A DNA stretch of 64,000 nt from Bacillota bacterium (GCA_021793645.1 JAJYSJ010000005.1:103288-167287), one strand, 5' to 3'; positions 1 through 10,051 are shown, numbered from the stretch's first letter. Numbers and translations are program-made. The notes: generated by a model from the letters alone, not told the origin.

Positions 1-1725
1 CTCCGGTACCGCACCAAACGCCACTGCCGCCGCGGCGCAGGCAATCCTGGCACAGACGTACCAGGTCCACCCGCTCATGGCTGGCATGCTCCAAGGCATG
101 CAGATGAGCAACAACTGGGCAGTCGGGGGCCAGCTGACGGCGTCGGGAAAGCCCCTGCTGGCCGGGGATCCGCACCTTGACCTCACGCTTCCCTCGATCT
201 GGTACGAGATGCAGCTCACGGACCCGCACTTCGACGTGGCAGGCGTCAGCCTGCCCGGCGCGCCGGGCATCTTGATCGGCCACAACCAATCCATGGCCTG
301 GAGCCTCACCGATACCCAGAGCCAGAGTACGTTCTTCTACCAGGAGAAGACGAGCCGAGCGCACCCCCACATGTACTACTTCAACGGCCACTGGCGCCCT
401 GAAGCGCTGCACACCTACCACATCCAGGTGAAGGGAGGCGCCACGGTCTCCCTAACCGTTCCCTGGACCAACAACGGGCCTATCCTGACCCGATTCAAGC
501 AGACGGTGGCGATGGACTGGACGGGGCAGTACGCCTCGCAGGACATCACGGCACTGCTTGCAGTCGATCGGGCCCAGAACCAGACGCAGTTCATCTCAGC
601 GCTACAGCCGTACTGGAACAACCCGCCGCACAACTTCGCGTTCGCCGACAAAAGGGGCAGATCGGGATCATCGCACCGGGCTTCTACCCGATCTTCCCCA
701 AGGGCGTGAACCCTGCCCTGCCGATGGACGGGACCGGCGGCTCCGAGTGGATCGGCCGCATTCCCGCAAGCCAGGTGCCGCACGTCTACAACCCGCCCTC
801 GCACTTCGTGCTGTCGGCGAACCAGCGGCCGGTTTCCCCGGACTACCCGTACTACATCGGCACCGCGTGGAACGACTTCTCCGGGGGCTACCGCGCGAAC
901 ACGATCTACGACTTCCTCTCCAACAAGTCCAACCAGCCGTTCACGGTCGCCAAGATGGAGCAGCTGCAGTCTGACAACCAGGACTACCTGGCGCTGCAGA
1001 TGGCGCCCCTGATCGCGAAGGCAGGCCGGCAGCTCGGCCTCGCCGGCCCGCAGGGCGCGGCGGTCGCCAAGATGGCCACCTGGGCGGGCACGATGACCAA
1101 AGATTCGGTGCAAGCCTCGATCTACTACACGTTCTGGAACCAGTACATGCTTGACACCTTCGGTCCTTGGTGGAAGCACGACAAGATCCCGACGAAGTCA
1201 GACCCAGAACTCCAGTTGGGCCCGAACTTCACGCCACTCGACGAGGACCTCCAGCACTGGACCCTGCACGCTGTCTCCTCACCCTTCCTGACAAACCCTG
1301 TCACGGGCACGCAGCGCACCACCGCCGAACTGATGCGCCAGGCGCTGAAGGGAGCGCTGAAGACGCTGGCCAAGAGGTACGGCAAGGACCCGGCCAACTG
1401 GATCTGGGGGAGGATCCACACCCGCACCTTCTACTCCGTCTCCGGCATCCCCGCACTCGCGCGCGGCCCGTACCCGTCCGGCGGCGACTTCATTACCCCG
1501 GATGCCGCCTCTGGGCTCAAGTCCACCCACGGACCAAGCTGGCGCATGATCGCGGATCTCGGCAATCTCCAAAACTCCGTCGCCATCTACCCCGGCGGCG
1601 AGTCGGAGAACCCGCTGTCACCGAACTACGCGAACTTCCTACCGTTCTGGTTGAACTACCGCTACCAGCCCTTCGTATTCGAGAACGCACCGCAGCCTAG
1701 CCACACGTCCATCTATCAGCCGTAG
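1..1725 (+). pseudogene. Penicillin acylase family (N-terminal hydrolase), 5' cut by window, frameshifted
   Basis: The frame is open from base 2, so the alpha chain lies mostly before the window. The sequence SNNW at 107-118 followed by a GKPLLAGDPHL-type segment is the conserved start of the beta chain in this Ntn-hydrolase family; the Ser codon at 107-109 would be the self-cleaving catalytic nucleophile. The frame breaks near 650: after HNFAFAD the family-like continuation (QIGIIAPGFYPIF, then IGRIP and NPPSHFVLSANQRP) is found only in another frame, which then runs to the stop at 1725. One added A in the AAAA run at about 651 would restore one frame, so this is either a recent frameshift or a sequencing error. 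Enzymes of this family hydrolyse amides such as penicillins or acyl-homoserine lactones; the substrate here is unknown. Confidence 0.8.
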
Positions 1726-1737
1726 GAGGGAAGCGAG

Positions 1738-2127
1738 ATGCAGGGAAGCCGCCTTTGGACATTGATCATCTCTGGACTCCTGGCATGGCTCCTCACGCTG
1801 CTGCTTGGCGTCTGGGGTCCGATTCTGGCGGGCCTCGCCGCAGGCCGCTTCGCACCGCAACGCGGTGCATTCCGCTGGGCGGCCCTTGGAGCGTTCGCGG
1901 CCTGGATCGCCTGGTTCGTCGTCTCAGCCGCGACCGTGCCGATCATCGGCCTTGCACGCCTGCTGGGACAGATCGTCGGCATCGGGGCTTCGGGCGGGCT
2001 CGTTCTGCCAGTCCTGGCCGCCATCTTCGCAGGGCTGATTGCTGGCGTCGCCGCCAGCGCAGGCCTAGCACTGTTTACGGCGTCCCACCGCGACAAGGCG
2101 CAGCAGCCAACCGTCCTCGCACCCTAA
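1738..2127 (+). CDS. Small membrane protein, about four TM segments
   Basis: 129 aa, starting 12 bases after the acylase stop behind a GGAGGGAAG ribosome binding site, so probably co-transcribed with it. Almost the whole protein is hydrophobic: a first segment around residues 6-35, a second around 45-70 and two more up to about 118, rich in Ala and Gly, with a short polar C-terminus. I recognise no named family; the pattern resembles small DUF-type integral membrane proteins. It ends tail-to-tail with, and overlaps by 53 bases, the leftward regulator fragment. Confidence 0.6.
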   Translation: MQGSRLWTLIISGLLAWLLTLLLGVWGPILAGLAAGRFAPQRGAFRWAALGAFAAWIAWFVVSAATVPIIGLARLLGQIVGIGASGGLVLPVLAAIFAGLIAGVAASAGLALFTASHRDKAQQPTVLAP

Positions 2128-2533
2128 TCGCACACGCAAAGATCCTTGCAAGACGCGAGGCATCTGCTTCTCGGTCCTTTCCCACGATGACGCGCGTCAG
2201 GTTTCGATATCGTTGCCGTACCAGTTGCCTGCCCCCCAGTCCTGTTGGCACCCACCATGCTGCGGCGGCCGCGCGGTTCGGCACATCGATCTTTCGGAAG
2301 AGATGATGCGTGAGGTTTTTCACCGTATGAACATCACGCATCAGAACCCGGGCAATCTCTTCGTTCGTCTCGCCTCGGCAGATGCGATGGAGCAGTTGAC
2401 ATTCATCCTCGGTCAGGCAGGGCCTATCCGATGCGACACTGCTCTGGCGGCGGCGAAGTTCCGCTGCTACGACGTTAGCGAGGGCGGGCTCGACAGGTGC
2501 GAGACCCCGCGCCACCTCCCGGATGGCCTGCAC
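2075..2533 (-). pseudogene. LuxR/NarL-type DNA-binding domain, receiver domain missing
   Basis: 152 aa from a GTG. Residues around 40-95 form a LuxR-type helix-turn-helix (LTEDECQLLHRICRGETNEE, then a VHTVKNLTHHLFRKI recognition helix). The part before it (AIREVARGLAPVEP) matches the linker that follows a receiver domain in NarL-type response regulators, and that similarity continues upstream of the GTG (KATQDALVQ) with no start codon before an in-frame stop. It is therefore probably the output half of a response regulator whose receiver has been lost. No sensor kinase is nearby. It might still be expressed as an orphan HTH protein. Confidence 0.5.
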
Positions 2534-2583
2534 CAGGGCGTCTTGTGTCGCCTTGCACCAGTGCCTCCTTCGTTAACATGGCA

Positions 2584-2620
2584 AAGCGAGGCGCCCGGCC
2601 GTTGACCGGGCGCCTCGCTT
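2584..2620 (-). terminator. Perfect 15-bp hairpin downstream of erpA
   Basis: Arms 2584-2598 and 2606-2620 are exact inverted repeats with a 7-base loop. It lies 13 bases beyond the erpA stop. The T-tract is weak on both strands, so it is terminator-like rather than certain. Confidence 0.6.
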
Positions 2621-2632
2621 GCTAATAGCCTC

Positions 2633-2980
2633 TTAGCAGTGTGAGTGCACACTGCCTTCCTCGGTCGAGAACGAGTGGCCGCATGAGCACGACTTCACTG
2701 CGTTCGGGTTGTGGATTGTAAAGCCGCTGCCCTGGATCGAGTCGACGTAGTCGATCTCGGCCCCGCGCAGAAGCGGCGCTGAGTTCTCGTCAACGATCAG
2801 GCGAACGCCGGCGACTTCGGCAACTTCGTCGCCGTCGCGCTCCTCGTTGTCGAACGCCATGCCGTAGCTGTAGCCAGCACAGCCGCCGCCGGAGACGAAG
2901 AGGCGAAGGCTCTGCGAGCCGCCTTCCTGGGCCATCAGCTCCTGCACCTTCTGGGCAGCAGCCGTTGAGATCTGCACCAT
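2633..2980 (-). CDS. erpA: Iron-sulfur cluster carrier, ErpA/IscA (HesB) family
   Basis: 115 aa A-type carrier that holds and hands on Fe-S clusters to apoproteins in the cytoplasm. The three conserved cysteines are present: Cys34 in SGGGCAGYSYG and Cys98/Cys100 in the C-terminal CSCG. A longer open frame exists, but the ATG at 2980 is preceded by GGAAGGGGAG at good spacing and gives the usual family N-terminus (VQISTAAAQKVQELM), so I chose it. It has its own promoter and terminator. The protein ends in an unusual His/Cys-rich tail (HSHC). The many Fe-S proteins nearby (SdhB, IspH, Rieske, Mrp) are potential clients. Confidence 0.92.
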   Translation of the reverse strand: MVQISTAAAQKVQELMAQEGGSQSLRLFVSGGGCAGYSYGMAFDNEERDGDEVAEVAGVRLIVDENSAPLLRGAEIDYVDSIQGSGFTIHNPNAVKSCSCGHSFSTEEGSVHSHC

Positions 2981-3048
2981 GTTTGCGCTCCCCTTCCTTC
3001 CTGAGCCCCCGTCGGAATACCCGGCAGGCGCCTTCTCGGACAATATGT

Positions 3049-3077
3049 ATTATAGCGGTCAGGGCCCTTCGGCTCAA
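3049..3077 (-). promoter_or_regulatory. Sigma-A type promoter of erpA
   Basis: On the minus strand TTGAGC (3077-3072) and a perfect TATAAT (3054-3049) are 17 bases apart. Transcription would start near 3042, leaving a leader of about 60 bases to the erpA ATG. Confidence 0.7.
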
Positions 3078-3118
3078 CGGCAGCCAAACCATGCGCTTGC
3101 CGAGCGGGCGCTCCACTG

Positions 3119-3865
3119 TCAGCCTAGCATATCGAGAAACGGCGCAAGGTCGCGGAAGAGGCCTTGTCGTTCCATGATGCCGAGGGCGACGAGGCGAACA
3201 CCCGCAGCGTAGCAGCTGCGATCCAGGGCGTCGTGGCGCAGGGAGAGCGTTTCGCCGGTGCGTCCCAGGAGAACCTCCTGATGCGCAACAAAGCCCTCGA
3301 GTCTCACGCTGTGCACCGGCACTTCATCCTGGCCTTCCGCGCGCAGGCGGGCCTGCAGTCTTCGTGCGGTGCCGGACGGCTTGTCGAGTTTGTGCGGGCC
3401 GTGCATCTCGATGAGTTCCACGCCGTCGAAGTGCGGAGCGGCGCGCAGCGCAAACTCTGTCAAAAGCGCCGAGACGACCGAGAAGTTCGCGATCACTGCC
3501 GCCGACAGCCCGAACTGCTTGGAAAGCGCTTCAGCTTCCCTCAAAGCGGCGTCGCCAAGGCCCGTCGTGCCGATGACTGGCCGCACGCCCGCAAGCAGCG
3601 CCGTCTTGAGGCTGCCTTCAGCGGCGTGCGCCACCGTGAAGTCGACGAGGACATCCGGCCGCAGTTCCGCAAGCGCCGCCTGTACATCCCCGTAGACCGA
3701 CCGGCCGTCGGGCCGGCCGTGCCAGAGGGCACCTAGGTCCCGTCCGGCGGCGGATGGGGCGACGCCGCCCACTATCTCCAGATCCGGCAGGAGATCGAGG
3801 GCGGCGCCAGTGGCGCGGCCGGTTCGGCCGGATGGGCCGGCAAAGACGACGCGCACAGTTGCCAT
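3119..3865 (-). CDS. dapB: 4-hydroxy-tetrahydrodipicolinate reductase
   Basis: 248 aa, normal length. It reduces hydroxy-tetrahydrodipicolinate with NAD(P)H in lysine/diaminopimelate synthesis. An N-terminal Rossmann motif (FAGPSGRTGRA), DFT, IGTTG and the catalytic block EMHGPHKLDKPSGTA near residues 152-166 are present, followed by the C-terminal FVAHQEVLLGRTGETL and RHDALDR. The usual MHH.HK signature reads MHGPHK here, so one of the three histidines is replaced while the first His, the last His and the Lys are kept. It is the last gene of the methylmalonyl-CoA operon, one base after the SCP2 gene, an odd place for a cell-wall/lysine gene. Confidence in family is high; the physiological substrate is inferred. 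Confidence 0.88.
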   Translation of the reverse strand: MATVRVVFAGPSGRTGRATGAALDLLPDLEIVGGVAPSAAGRDLGALWHGRPDGRSVYGDVQAALAELRPDVLVDFTVAHAAEGSLKTALLAGVRPVIGTTGLGDAALREAEALSKQFGLSAAVIANFSVVSALLTEFALRAAPHFDGVELIEMHGPHKLDKPSGTARRLQARLRAEGQDEVPVHSVRLEGFVAHQEVLLGRTGETLSLRHDALDRSCYAAGVRLVALGIMERQGLFRDLAPFLDMLG

Positions 3866-3866
3866 A

Positions 3867-4190
3867 TCAGCTGCGGAAGAGGCTCTCCAGGCGGAACGCT
3901 TCGCCCATGTCGCCCTGCAGGCGGATCTTGCCCTGCATGAAGAGCGCCATGGCGGAGACCCTCTCCTGGATCAGGGCGCCAAAGTCCGAAGCAGCCAGCG
4001 TCACAGCTGCCTTCGGCGGCGTCCCTTCGTCGTCGACGATCGCGACCTTGCGATCGGCAATGCGCAGGCGGAACTTGCCGCCGCCTTCTCCCGTCAGATC
4101 GACGACGTAGTCGGAGTTAAATCCCTCGAGCTTTTCAGGGTGCTCGTTTGCTCGCTGCAGAACGCTGTCTACCAGTTCACGCCCGTTCAT
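3867..4190 (-). CDS. SCP2 sterol-carrier-domain protein
   Basis: 107 aa single SCP2 domain: an N-terminal helix, a beta sheet segment (DYVVDLTGEGGGKFRLRI) and a C-terminal amphipathic segment ending GDMGEAFRLESLF. Such proteins bind lipids or acyl-CoAs. The open frame extends upstream, but the ATG at 4190 gives the full domain and the extension is a shadow of the acyl-CoA dehydrogenase end. The position between an acyl-CoA dehydrogenase and dapB suggests a role in acyl-CoA handling; this is inference. Confidence 0.75.
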   Translation of the reverse strand: MNGRELVDSVLQRANEHPEKLEGFNSDYVVDLTGEGGGKFRLRIADRKVAIVDDEGTPPKAAVTLAASDFGALIQERVSAMALFMQGKIRLQGDMGEAFRLESLFRS

Positions 4191-4282
4191 TACGGCCCCG
4201 CCGCGCCGCAGCGCGACGAGTCCTCCCTTCCTATAACTTGCTCTTTCAGGGTGTTCTGCTCGGATGCAGGAGATTCCTCTGC

Positions 4283-5443
4283 CTAGGAATCGTTCCCCCG
4301 GTATCCCTCGAGGAGCGCCCGCGCCACGACGAGGCGCTGGATCTCGCTCGTGCCTTCGTAGATCTCCGTAATCTTGGCGTCGCGCATCAGGCGCTCCTGA
4401 GGGTATTCCGACATGTAGCCGTAGCCGCCCAGGATCTGAACACCGCGTAGGGTACCCTCCACCGCGACGCGGGAGGCGAAGAGCTTCGCCATCGAGATCT
4501 CTTTCGTTGCGCGGATGCCTTCGCCGTGCATCCAGGCCGCGCGATAGAGGAGGAGACGCGCCGCCTCGAGCTCTGTCGCCATCTCGGCAAGGTGCCACTG
4601 GATCATCTGGTGGTCTGCGATCTTCTTGCCGAACGTTTCACGCTGCAGCGTATAGCGCGCCGCATTGTCCAAGGATGCCTGCAGGATGCCGACGGCCTGC
4701 GCGGCGATGCCGATGCGCCCGCTGTGCAGTGTGCGAAGAGCGATCTTGTAGCCCTCGTGCACCGTGCCGAGCACGCGGTCGTCCGGCACGAAGACGTCCT
4801 CCAGGATGACGTCGGTTGTAGCGGAGGCCCGGATCCCGAGCTTCTCGAGCGGCGGCCCGAAGGAGATGCCGGGAGCCTCCTTCGGAACGATGAAGCAGGT
4901 GATGCCGCGGCTACCCCGAGAGGAATCGGATGAGGCGTAGACGAGGTATTCGTCGGCCTCGCCGCCGTTCGTGATGAAGACCTTGCGGCCATTCAGCCGC
5001 CAGCCGCCGTCGACGCGGGACGCTGTCGCGGCGATCGCCGCAGCGTCGGAGCCCGCGTTTGGTTCCGTCAGCGCATAGGCGCCGAGCCGCTCGCCGCGGC
5101 AGAGCGGCGGCAGGAAGCGTTCGCGCTGCTCCTCCGTACCGTGGTTGAATACCGCTTCCGAATGCAGCGAATTATGCACTTCGAAGATGACTCCGGTCGT
5201 GGCGCAGGCCTGGGAAAACGCCTCGACGCACAGCGTGTATGACAGATAGCCTGCTTCTCCGCCGCCGTAGCGGGCGGGAAGCGTCATGCCGAGGTAGCCT
5301 CCTTGTGCCAAGAGGTCGAAGTTGCGTCTCGGGAACTGGTGCGTACGGTCGTATTCGGCCGCATGCGGCGCGAATTCCTTGCGGGCAAGCTCACGCGCCG
5401 CAGCCTGAATCGCCTGCTCCTCCTCCGTCAAACGGAAGTCCAA
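4283..5443 (-). CDS. Acyl-CoA dehydrogenase
   Basis: 386 aa FAD enzyme that introduces the alpha-beta double bond in acyl-CoA. N-terminal helical domain from LDFRLTEEEQ, middle beta domain with ALTEPNAGSDAAA and KVFITNGG, C-terminal helical domain with the glycine-rich QILGGYGYMSEYPQ and the catalytic-base region TEIYEGTSEIQR. The length and motifs fit the short/branched-chain class. I chose the TTG at 5443, which follows the meaB stop directly behind GGAGCGGGAG, over an upstream frame that overlaps meaB. It is translationally linked to meaB, consistent with degradation of propionate-yielding or branched acyl-CoAs feeding the mutase. Confidence 0.9.
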   Translation of the reverse strand: MDFRLTEEEQAIQAAARELARKEFAPHAAEYDRTHQFPRRNFDLLAQGGYLGMTLPARYGGGEAGYLSYTLCVEAFSQACATTGVIFEVHNSLHSEAVFNHGTEEQRERFLPPLCRGERLGAYALTEPNAGSDAAAIAATASRVDGGWRLNGRKVFITNGGEADEYLVYASSDSSRGSRGITCFIVPKEAPGISFGPPLEKLGIRASATTDVILEDVFVPDDRVLGTVHEGYKIALRTLHSGRIGIAAQAVGILQASLDNAARYTLQRETFGKKIADHQMIQWHLAEMATELEAARLLLYRAAWMHGEGIRATKEISMAKLFASRVAVEGTLRGVQILGGYGYMSEYPQERLMRDAKITEIYEGTSEIQRLVVARALLEGYRGNDS

Positions 5444-5444
5444 A

Positions 5445-6377
5445 TTACTCCCGCTCCTCTCCGCCTTCAAGTTCCTTTGCAGCCCACACCGGATCCTTGC
5501 GCCGACGGGCGACGTCCTCGACGAGCGATTCCCAGCGTCCAGCGGCTTTCGCGCGCGCGACCGCATGCGCAACGAGCTGATCGGCGAGGGCTTGACGCAA
5601 GAAGCGCTCCGCCTCACGGACATGTCGGGTGCCGACCTCTGGGTTTCGCTCCGCAGAGTCCTTGTGCTGGAGGACCGCCGCGGCGATCTCCTCGATCCCC
5701 TCGCCGCTCTGCGCCTTCGCCGCCAATACAGGCGGCTGCCAAGCCTTGCGCGGACCTAGGGAGAGCATCTGGCGCAGTTCTCGCATCGTCTGGTCGGCGC
5801 CGGGTCGGTCGGCCTTGTTCACGACGAACACGTCGCCGATCTCTAGGATGCCTGCCTTGAATGCCTGCACATCGTCGCCGAGGCCCGGCACGACGACGAC
5901 GACCGTCGTGTCGGCGTAGCCCATCACGTCCACTTCGCTCTGGCCCGCACCGACAGTCTCCAGGAGGATGAGGTCCTTCCCCGCTGCCTCGAGCAACTGG
6001 ATGGCCCGCGGCGTTGCCCGCGCAAGCCCTCCGAGGTGTCCGCGCGCCGCCAGCGAGCGCATGAACACCACGCTGCCGCGGCCCTCCATGCGCACGCGAT
6101 CGCCGAGCAGCGCACCGCCTGAAAAAGGCGACGAGGGATCCACGGCCAGAACGCCGACCTGACGGCCGAGCGAAAGGAAGTGCCCCGTGAGGCGATCGAC
6201 AAGCGTCGACTTGCCGACGCCAGGCGCCCCGGTAATGCCCACGACGATAGCACGGCCAGTGTGGCCGAAGACCTCTCGGACGATCTCGTCGGCTTCCGGC
6301 ATCTGGTTCTCCACGAGTGTCAGGGCGCGCGCAAGCGCCCTTCTGTCACCTTGCAGAATGTCCTTGCCGAGGCTCAT
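5445..6377 (-). CDS. meaB: Methylmalonyl-CoA mutase-associated GTPase MeaB
   Basis: 310 aa G3E P-loop GTPase that guards and helps load adenosylcobalamin on methylmalonyl-CoA mutase. Walker [14 protein letters not shown] near residue 48, the [18 protein letters not shown] switch segment, [11 protein letters not shown], and the guanine-specificity NKADRP are all present. Its ATG overlaps the stop of the small mutase subunit by four bases, showing translational coupling within the operon. Confidence 0.93.
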   Translation of the reverse strand: MSLGKDILQGDRRALARALTLVENQMPEADEIVREVFGHTGRAIVVGITGAPGVGKSTLVDRLTGHFLSLGRQVGVLAVDPSSPFSGGALLGDRVRMEGRGSVVFMRSLAARGHLGGLARATPRAIQLLEAAGKDLILLETVGAGQSEVDVMGYADTTVVVVVPGLGDDVQAFKAGILEIGDVFVVNKADRPGADQTMRELRQMLSLGPRKAWQPPVLAAKAQSGEGIEEIAAAVLQHKDSAERNPEVGTRHVREAERFLRQALADQLVAHAVARAKAAGRWESLVEDVARRRKDPVWAAKELEGGEERE

Positions 6378-6796
6378 GCTCCACGCGCGCAGGATCGCGT
6401 GAAGCGCACGATCTCCTCCGTCTCGGTACCGGGTCCGAAGACCGCTACAACACCCAGACGCCGAAGCTCTGCGGCGTCCTCCTCCGGTACGATGCCTCCG
6501 ACCATCACACGTACGTCTTCCATGCCCTGCTGACGCAAGAGCTCAAGGACGCGAGGGACGAGCGTGTTGTGAGCGCCGGACAGGATTGAAAGGCCAACGA
6601 CGTCGACATCCTCCTGCAGCGCCGCCTCGACGATTTCCTCTGGGGTCTGGTGCAATCCGGTGTAGATCACTTCCATGCCGGCGTCGCGCAGCGCCCGCGC
6701 GACGACCTTCGCGCCGCGGTCGTGGCCGTCTAGTCCAGGCTTGCCGACGAGCACGCGGATCGGGCGTGTCGCTTCTGCGTCCGAAGTCTCTGTCAA
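6374..6796 (-). CDS. mcmA2: Methylmalonyl-CoA mutase, cobalamin-binding subunit
   Basis: 140 aa B12-binding domain. The cobalamin signature [14 protein letters not shown] (DxHxxG, His is the lower Co ligand) is near residues 18-31, followed by [11 protein letters not shown] and GGIVPEEDA. The separate small subunit is the form known from archaea and several Gram-positives, rather than the fused 700-aa enzyme. It starts on the ATGA overlap with the large subunit gene. Confidence 0.93.
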   Translation of the reverse strand: MTETSDAEATRPIRVLVGKPGLDGHDRGAKVVARALRDAGMEVIYTGLHQTPEEIVEAALQEDVDVVGLSILSGAHNTLVPRVLELLRQQGMEDVRVMVGGIVPEEDAAELRRLGVVAVFGPGTETEEIVRFTRSCARGA

Positions 6797-8376
6797 AACA
6801 CTGCCGCCTCCCGGTAACTGCCAAATACGGTCCTCATCGTCCGGACGATTTCGCCTTCCGTGGCATAGGCACGCACTGCGTCGAGGATCGGAGGCATCAG
6901 GTTCGTATCCGACGCAGCCGCCTGACGCACCGCCTCGAGCGCGCGGTCCACCGCCGCCTGATCGCGTTCCGCGCGGACGGCCTGCACAGCCTTGACCTGC
7001 GTCTCTTCGAGGGCGGGGTTGATGCGCAGGGTCGGAATCGGCTCCTCGTCGGGCTCTACGAAGCTGTTGACACCCACGATGAGCCGCTCCTTGCGGTCGA
7101 CCTCGAGTTGGTAGCGGTAGGCCGCGTCCGCGATCTCGCGCTGGAAGAAGCCGTTTTCGATGCCCGCGAGTACACCGCCGAGCTCGTCGATCCGGCGGAA
7201 ATACTCCTCGGCGGCAGCCTCCATGCGGTTTGTGAGTTCCTCGATGAAGTAGGAGCCGGCGAGGGGATCCACGGTGTCTGCGACGCCCGTCTCATGCGCA
7301 AGCACCTGCTGCGTGCGCAAGGCGATCGTCACCGCCTTCTCGGTCGGCAGCGAGAGCACTTCGTCCATCGAGTTGGTGTGCAGCGACTGCGTGCCGCCCA
7401 AGACGCCCGCCATCGCCTCATAGGCCGTGCGGATGATATTCACCTCAGGCTGCTGCGCCGTGAGGGAGCAGCCTGCTGTCTGGGTATGGAAGCGCATCAT
7501 CCAGGAGCGCGGGTTCTTCGCACCGTACTTCTCCCGCATCCTACGAGACCAGATGCGGCGTGCCGCGCGGTACTTCGCGATCTCTTCGAAAAAGTCGATG
7601 TGCGCATTGAAAAAGAAGGATAGCCGCGGTGCGAAGGCGTCGACTTCAAGGCCTCGGGCCATGCCTGCCTCGACGTAGGCGAAGCCGTCAGCCAGCGTGA
7701 AGGCGAGTTCCTGCACTGCGGTCGAGCCCGCTTCGCGGATGTGATAGCCGGAAATGGAGATCGTGTTCCATTGGGGCACTTCACGCGTGGCGAATTCCAT
7801 CATGTCGACAATCAGGCGCATCGAGGGTTCGGGCGGAAAGATCCACTCCTTCTGCGCGATGTACTCCTTGAGGATGTCGGCCTGCAGCGTGCCGCGCACC
7901 TGCGACCAGGAAACGCCCTGGCGCTCGGCAACGGCAAGGTACATGGCGAAGAGAATGATGGCCGGACCGTTGATGGTCATCGACGTCGATACCTCGCCCA
8001 AGGGGATGCCCTCAAACAGCCGTTCCATGTCGCGCAGGGAATCGACGGCGACGCCCTCGCGGCCCACCTCGCCGAGCGAGTGGGCATCATCCGAGTCGTA
8101 CCCCATCAGGGTCGGCATGTCGAACGCCGTGGAGAGTCCCGTCTGGCCCTGACGCAGCAGATAGTGGAAGCGCTCGTTCGTTTCGCGAGCCGTGCCGAAG
8201 CCTGCAAACTGCCGCATCGTCCAGAGGCGGTCGCGGTACATTCTGGGATGGATGCCGCGCGTGTAGGGATACGCGCCCGGTTCACCGAGGTCGCGGTCGT
8301 GGTCCACTTGGGCGTCCTGCGGACGGTAGACCGGCTTGACCTCGAGCCCTGACAGAGTCTCGCGTCTTTCCGCCAT
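6793..8376 (-). CDS. mcmA1: Methylmalonyl-CoA mutase, catalytic large subunit
   Basis: 527 aa TIM-barrel subunit that interconverts (R)-methylmalonyl-CoA and succinyl-CoA by a radical mechanism. [20 protein letters not shown] and [15 protein letters not shown] at the N-terminus, [18 protein letters not shown] and [18 protein letters not shown] are characteristic. A frame upstream to 8613 exists, but the ATG at 8376 with GGAGGTGCGCAC in front is the clear start. First gene of an operon mcmA1-mcmA2-meaB-acyl-CoA dehydrogenase-SCP2-dapB. The epimerase and propionyl-CoA carboxylase are not in the window. Confidence 0.94.
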   Translation of the reverse strand: MAERRETLSGLEVKPVYRPQDAQVDHDRDLGEPGAYPYTRGIHPRMYRDRLWTMRQFAGFGTARETNERFHYLLRQGQTGLSTAFDMPTLMGYDSDDAHSLGEVGREGVAVDSLRDMERLFEGIPLGEVSTSMTINGPAIILFAMYLAVAERQGVSWSQVRGTLQADILKEYIAQKEWIFPPEPSMRLIVDMMEFATREVPQWNTISISGYHIREAGSTAVQELAFTLADGFAYVEAGMARGLEVDAFAPRLSFFFNAHIDFFEEIAKYRAARRIWSRRMREKYGAKNPRSWMMRFHTQTAGCSLTAQQPEVNIIRTAYEAMAGVLGGTQSLHTNSMDEVLSLPTEKAVTIALRTQQVLAHETGVADTVDPLAGSYFIEELTNRMEAAAEEYFRRIDELGGVLAGIENGFFQREIADAAYRYQLEVDRKERLIVGVNSFVEPDEEPIPTLRINPALEETQVKAVQAVRAERDQAAVDRALEAVRQAAASDTNLMPPILDAVRAYATEGEIVRTMRTVFGSYREAAVF

Positions 8377-8476
8377 GTGCGCACCTCCGTACGGGAGCCG
8401 CCTGCCTGGCGCAGCGCGCCCGGCGGCGAGGTCGCAAGAAATACGGGACGGCGATTGCCCTCCCTTAGCCATAGTC

Positions 8477-8506
8477 ATTCTACGCACACCGTGGTCCAAG
8501 CGACAA
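8477..8506 (-). promoter_or_regulatory. Possible promoter of the methylmalonyl-CoA mutase operon
   Basis: Minus strand TTGTCG (8506-8501) and TAGAAT (8482-8477), 18 bases apart. It would give a leader of about 94 bases. It lies in the divergent gap shared with the phosphohexomutase gene. Confidence 0.45.
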
Positions 8507-8575
8507 GACGAGAGCAGGCACCGAGGCGCACCGTGTAGAAAGCTGTTCCAATCATAGCCATGGGGTGATCGACGC

Positions 8576-9952
8576 TTGGAACTCGCACCTGAACTCTTCC
8601 GGCAGTATGACATCCGCGGACACGTCGGGCAGGACCTGACAGCGGACGCTGCCCACCAGATCGCACTCGGAACGGCAGCCTACTTTTTGCGCCACCAGGA
8701 GACGATCTGCGTCGTCGGCCGCGACTGCCGGCTTTCCTCGCCGCAGCTCCACGACGCGTTCGTGCAGGGCCTCCTGGATGGCGGCATGGAGGAGATCGTC
8801 GACCTCGGCATGGTCCCGACGCCCTTCGTGTACTTTGCAAGGCACCACCTTGGCATCGGCCCGGCGGCGATGATCACAGGGAGTCACAACCCGCCGGAGA
8901 TGAACGGCTTCAAACTGGCGCTCGGCCCAGGAACGCTCTACGGGCAGGAAATCCAGGATGTGCAGGCGCTCGCGCATGCCGCCTCGCCGCATCCTGCGAA
9001 TGGCAAGGTCCGCAGCGTTGACATCTTCCCGGCATACCGTGCGAAGATGAGCGAGCTGTTCCCGCAGGGTATGCAAGGCCTGCAAGTCGTCGCGGACGCA
9101 GGAAACGGTGCTGGCGGTCCCTACGCACCAACGGTGCTGCGCGATCTGGGCATGGACGTGCAGGATCTTTTCTGTGAGCCGGACGGCCGGTTCCCCAACC
9201 ACCACCCGGATCCTTTGCAGCCGAAGAACATGGTCGCTCTGCAGGAAGTTGTACGCCAGCAGCACGCGGACCTCGGCTTCGCGTTCGACGGCGACATGGA
9301 TCGCCTCGGGGTCGTGGACGACGAGGGCCAGGTGCGCGCCGTCGACGAACTGCTGATCGTCTACTGGCGCGACATCTATCCGCGCCACCCAAAGACGAGG
9401 ACGCTCGTCGAGGTAAAGTGCTCTAACCGGCTCGTAGACGACCTGATCCGCCTGGGCGCACGTCCCGAGTTCACCCCTACAGGCCACTCGCTGATCAAGG
9501 CGCGCATGCGAGAGGTCGGCGCCGTCTTCGCCGGCGAACTCTCCGGCCACATCTTCTTCGCCGACCGCTTCACGGGTGACGACGATGCGCTCTATGCGGC
9601 GCTGCGCCTGGGTGAGATCGTTGCACAAAGCGGGCGCTCGCTGCGTAGTCTCCTAGCGGACCTCCCCCCCTCCTTTGCAACGCCCGAGACGCGTGTCCAT
9701 TGCGCGGAAAGCGAGAAGTGGCGCGTCACGGGCGCTGTCACGAGCCGCTTCGAGGGGCGCTTCCCCGTTGTGACGGTCGACGGCGTACGCGTGCAGTTCC
9801 CTCACGCCTGGGCGCTGTTGCGCGCCTCGAATACGGAGCCGGCGCTCGTTCTGCGCGCCGAGGGCGAGACCGAACTGGATCTACAGCAAGCCAAGGGCGA
9901 GATGGAGGCCGCGCTCAAGGGGCTCGACGGGGTTGGGCGCTTGGAGTGGTAG
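8576..9952 (+). CDS. manB: Phosphomannomutase/phosphoglucomutase (alpha-D-phosphohexomutase)
   Basis: 458 aa four-domain phosphohexomutase interconverting hexose 1- and 6-phosphates. Domain 1 has QYDIRG and the phosphoserine loop [15 protein letters not shown] (residues about 100-114), domain 2 the metal-binding [11 protein letters not shown], domain 3 the sugar-binding GELSGHIFF, domain 4 the phosphate loop [14 protein letters not shown]. The metal motif reads DGDMDR rather than the commoner DGDGDR, as in many members. A TTG start at 8576 fits the family N-terminus; no better ATG exists. Divergent from the mutase operon. Confidence 0.9.
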   Translation: MELAPELFRQYDIRGHVGQDLTADAAHQIALGTAAYFLRHQETICVVGRDCRLSSPQLHDAFVQGLLDGGMEEIVDLGMVPTPFVYFARHHLGIGPAAMITGSHNPPEMNGFKLALGPGTLYGQEIQDVQALAHAASPHPANGKVRSVDIFPAYRAKMSELFPQGMQGLQVVADAGNGAGGPYAPTVLRDLGMDVQDLFCEPDGRFPNHHPDPLQPKNMVALQEVVRQQHADLGFAFDGDMDRLGVVDDEGQVRAVDELLIVYWRDIYPRHPKTRTLVEVKCSNRLVDDLIRLGARPEFTPTGHSLIKARMREVGAVFAGELSGHIFFADRFTGDDDALYAALRLGEIVAQSGRSLRSLLADLPPSFATPETRVHCAESEKWRVTGAVTSRFEGRFPVVTVDGVRVQFPHAWALLRASNTEPALVLRAEGETELDLQQAKGEMEAALKGLDGVGRLEW

Positions 9953-9959
9953 CAACTTC

Positions 9960-9992
9960 TCCTTCTAGCCGAGTGCGGCGGAGCTAGAAGGA
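9960..9992 (+). terminator. Hairpin after the phosphohexomutase gene
   Basis: 10-bp inverted repeat, arms 9960-9969 and 9983-9992, 13-base loop, eight bases after the stop. No T-run follows, so termination is plausible but not proven. Confidence 0.45.
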
Positions 9993-10051
9993 CCTTCGAA
10001 GTGATTCGCGTCATTGATCGGCAAAAATGCCATCAAATCGCCGCACAAGTG

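Noticed and set aside
415..1179. Long minus-strand frame opposite the acylase gene
   Set aside because: High-GC shadow frame: Arg/Gly-rich, no binding site, no family; many similar frames occur opposite other genes.
3867..4598. Longer form of the SCP2 protein
   Set aside because: The extra N-terminal part is antisense-like Arg-rich sequence overlapping the acyl-CoA dehydrogenase end; the domain begins at 4190.
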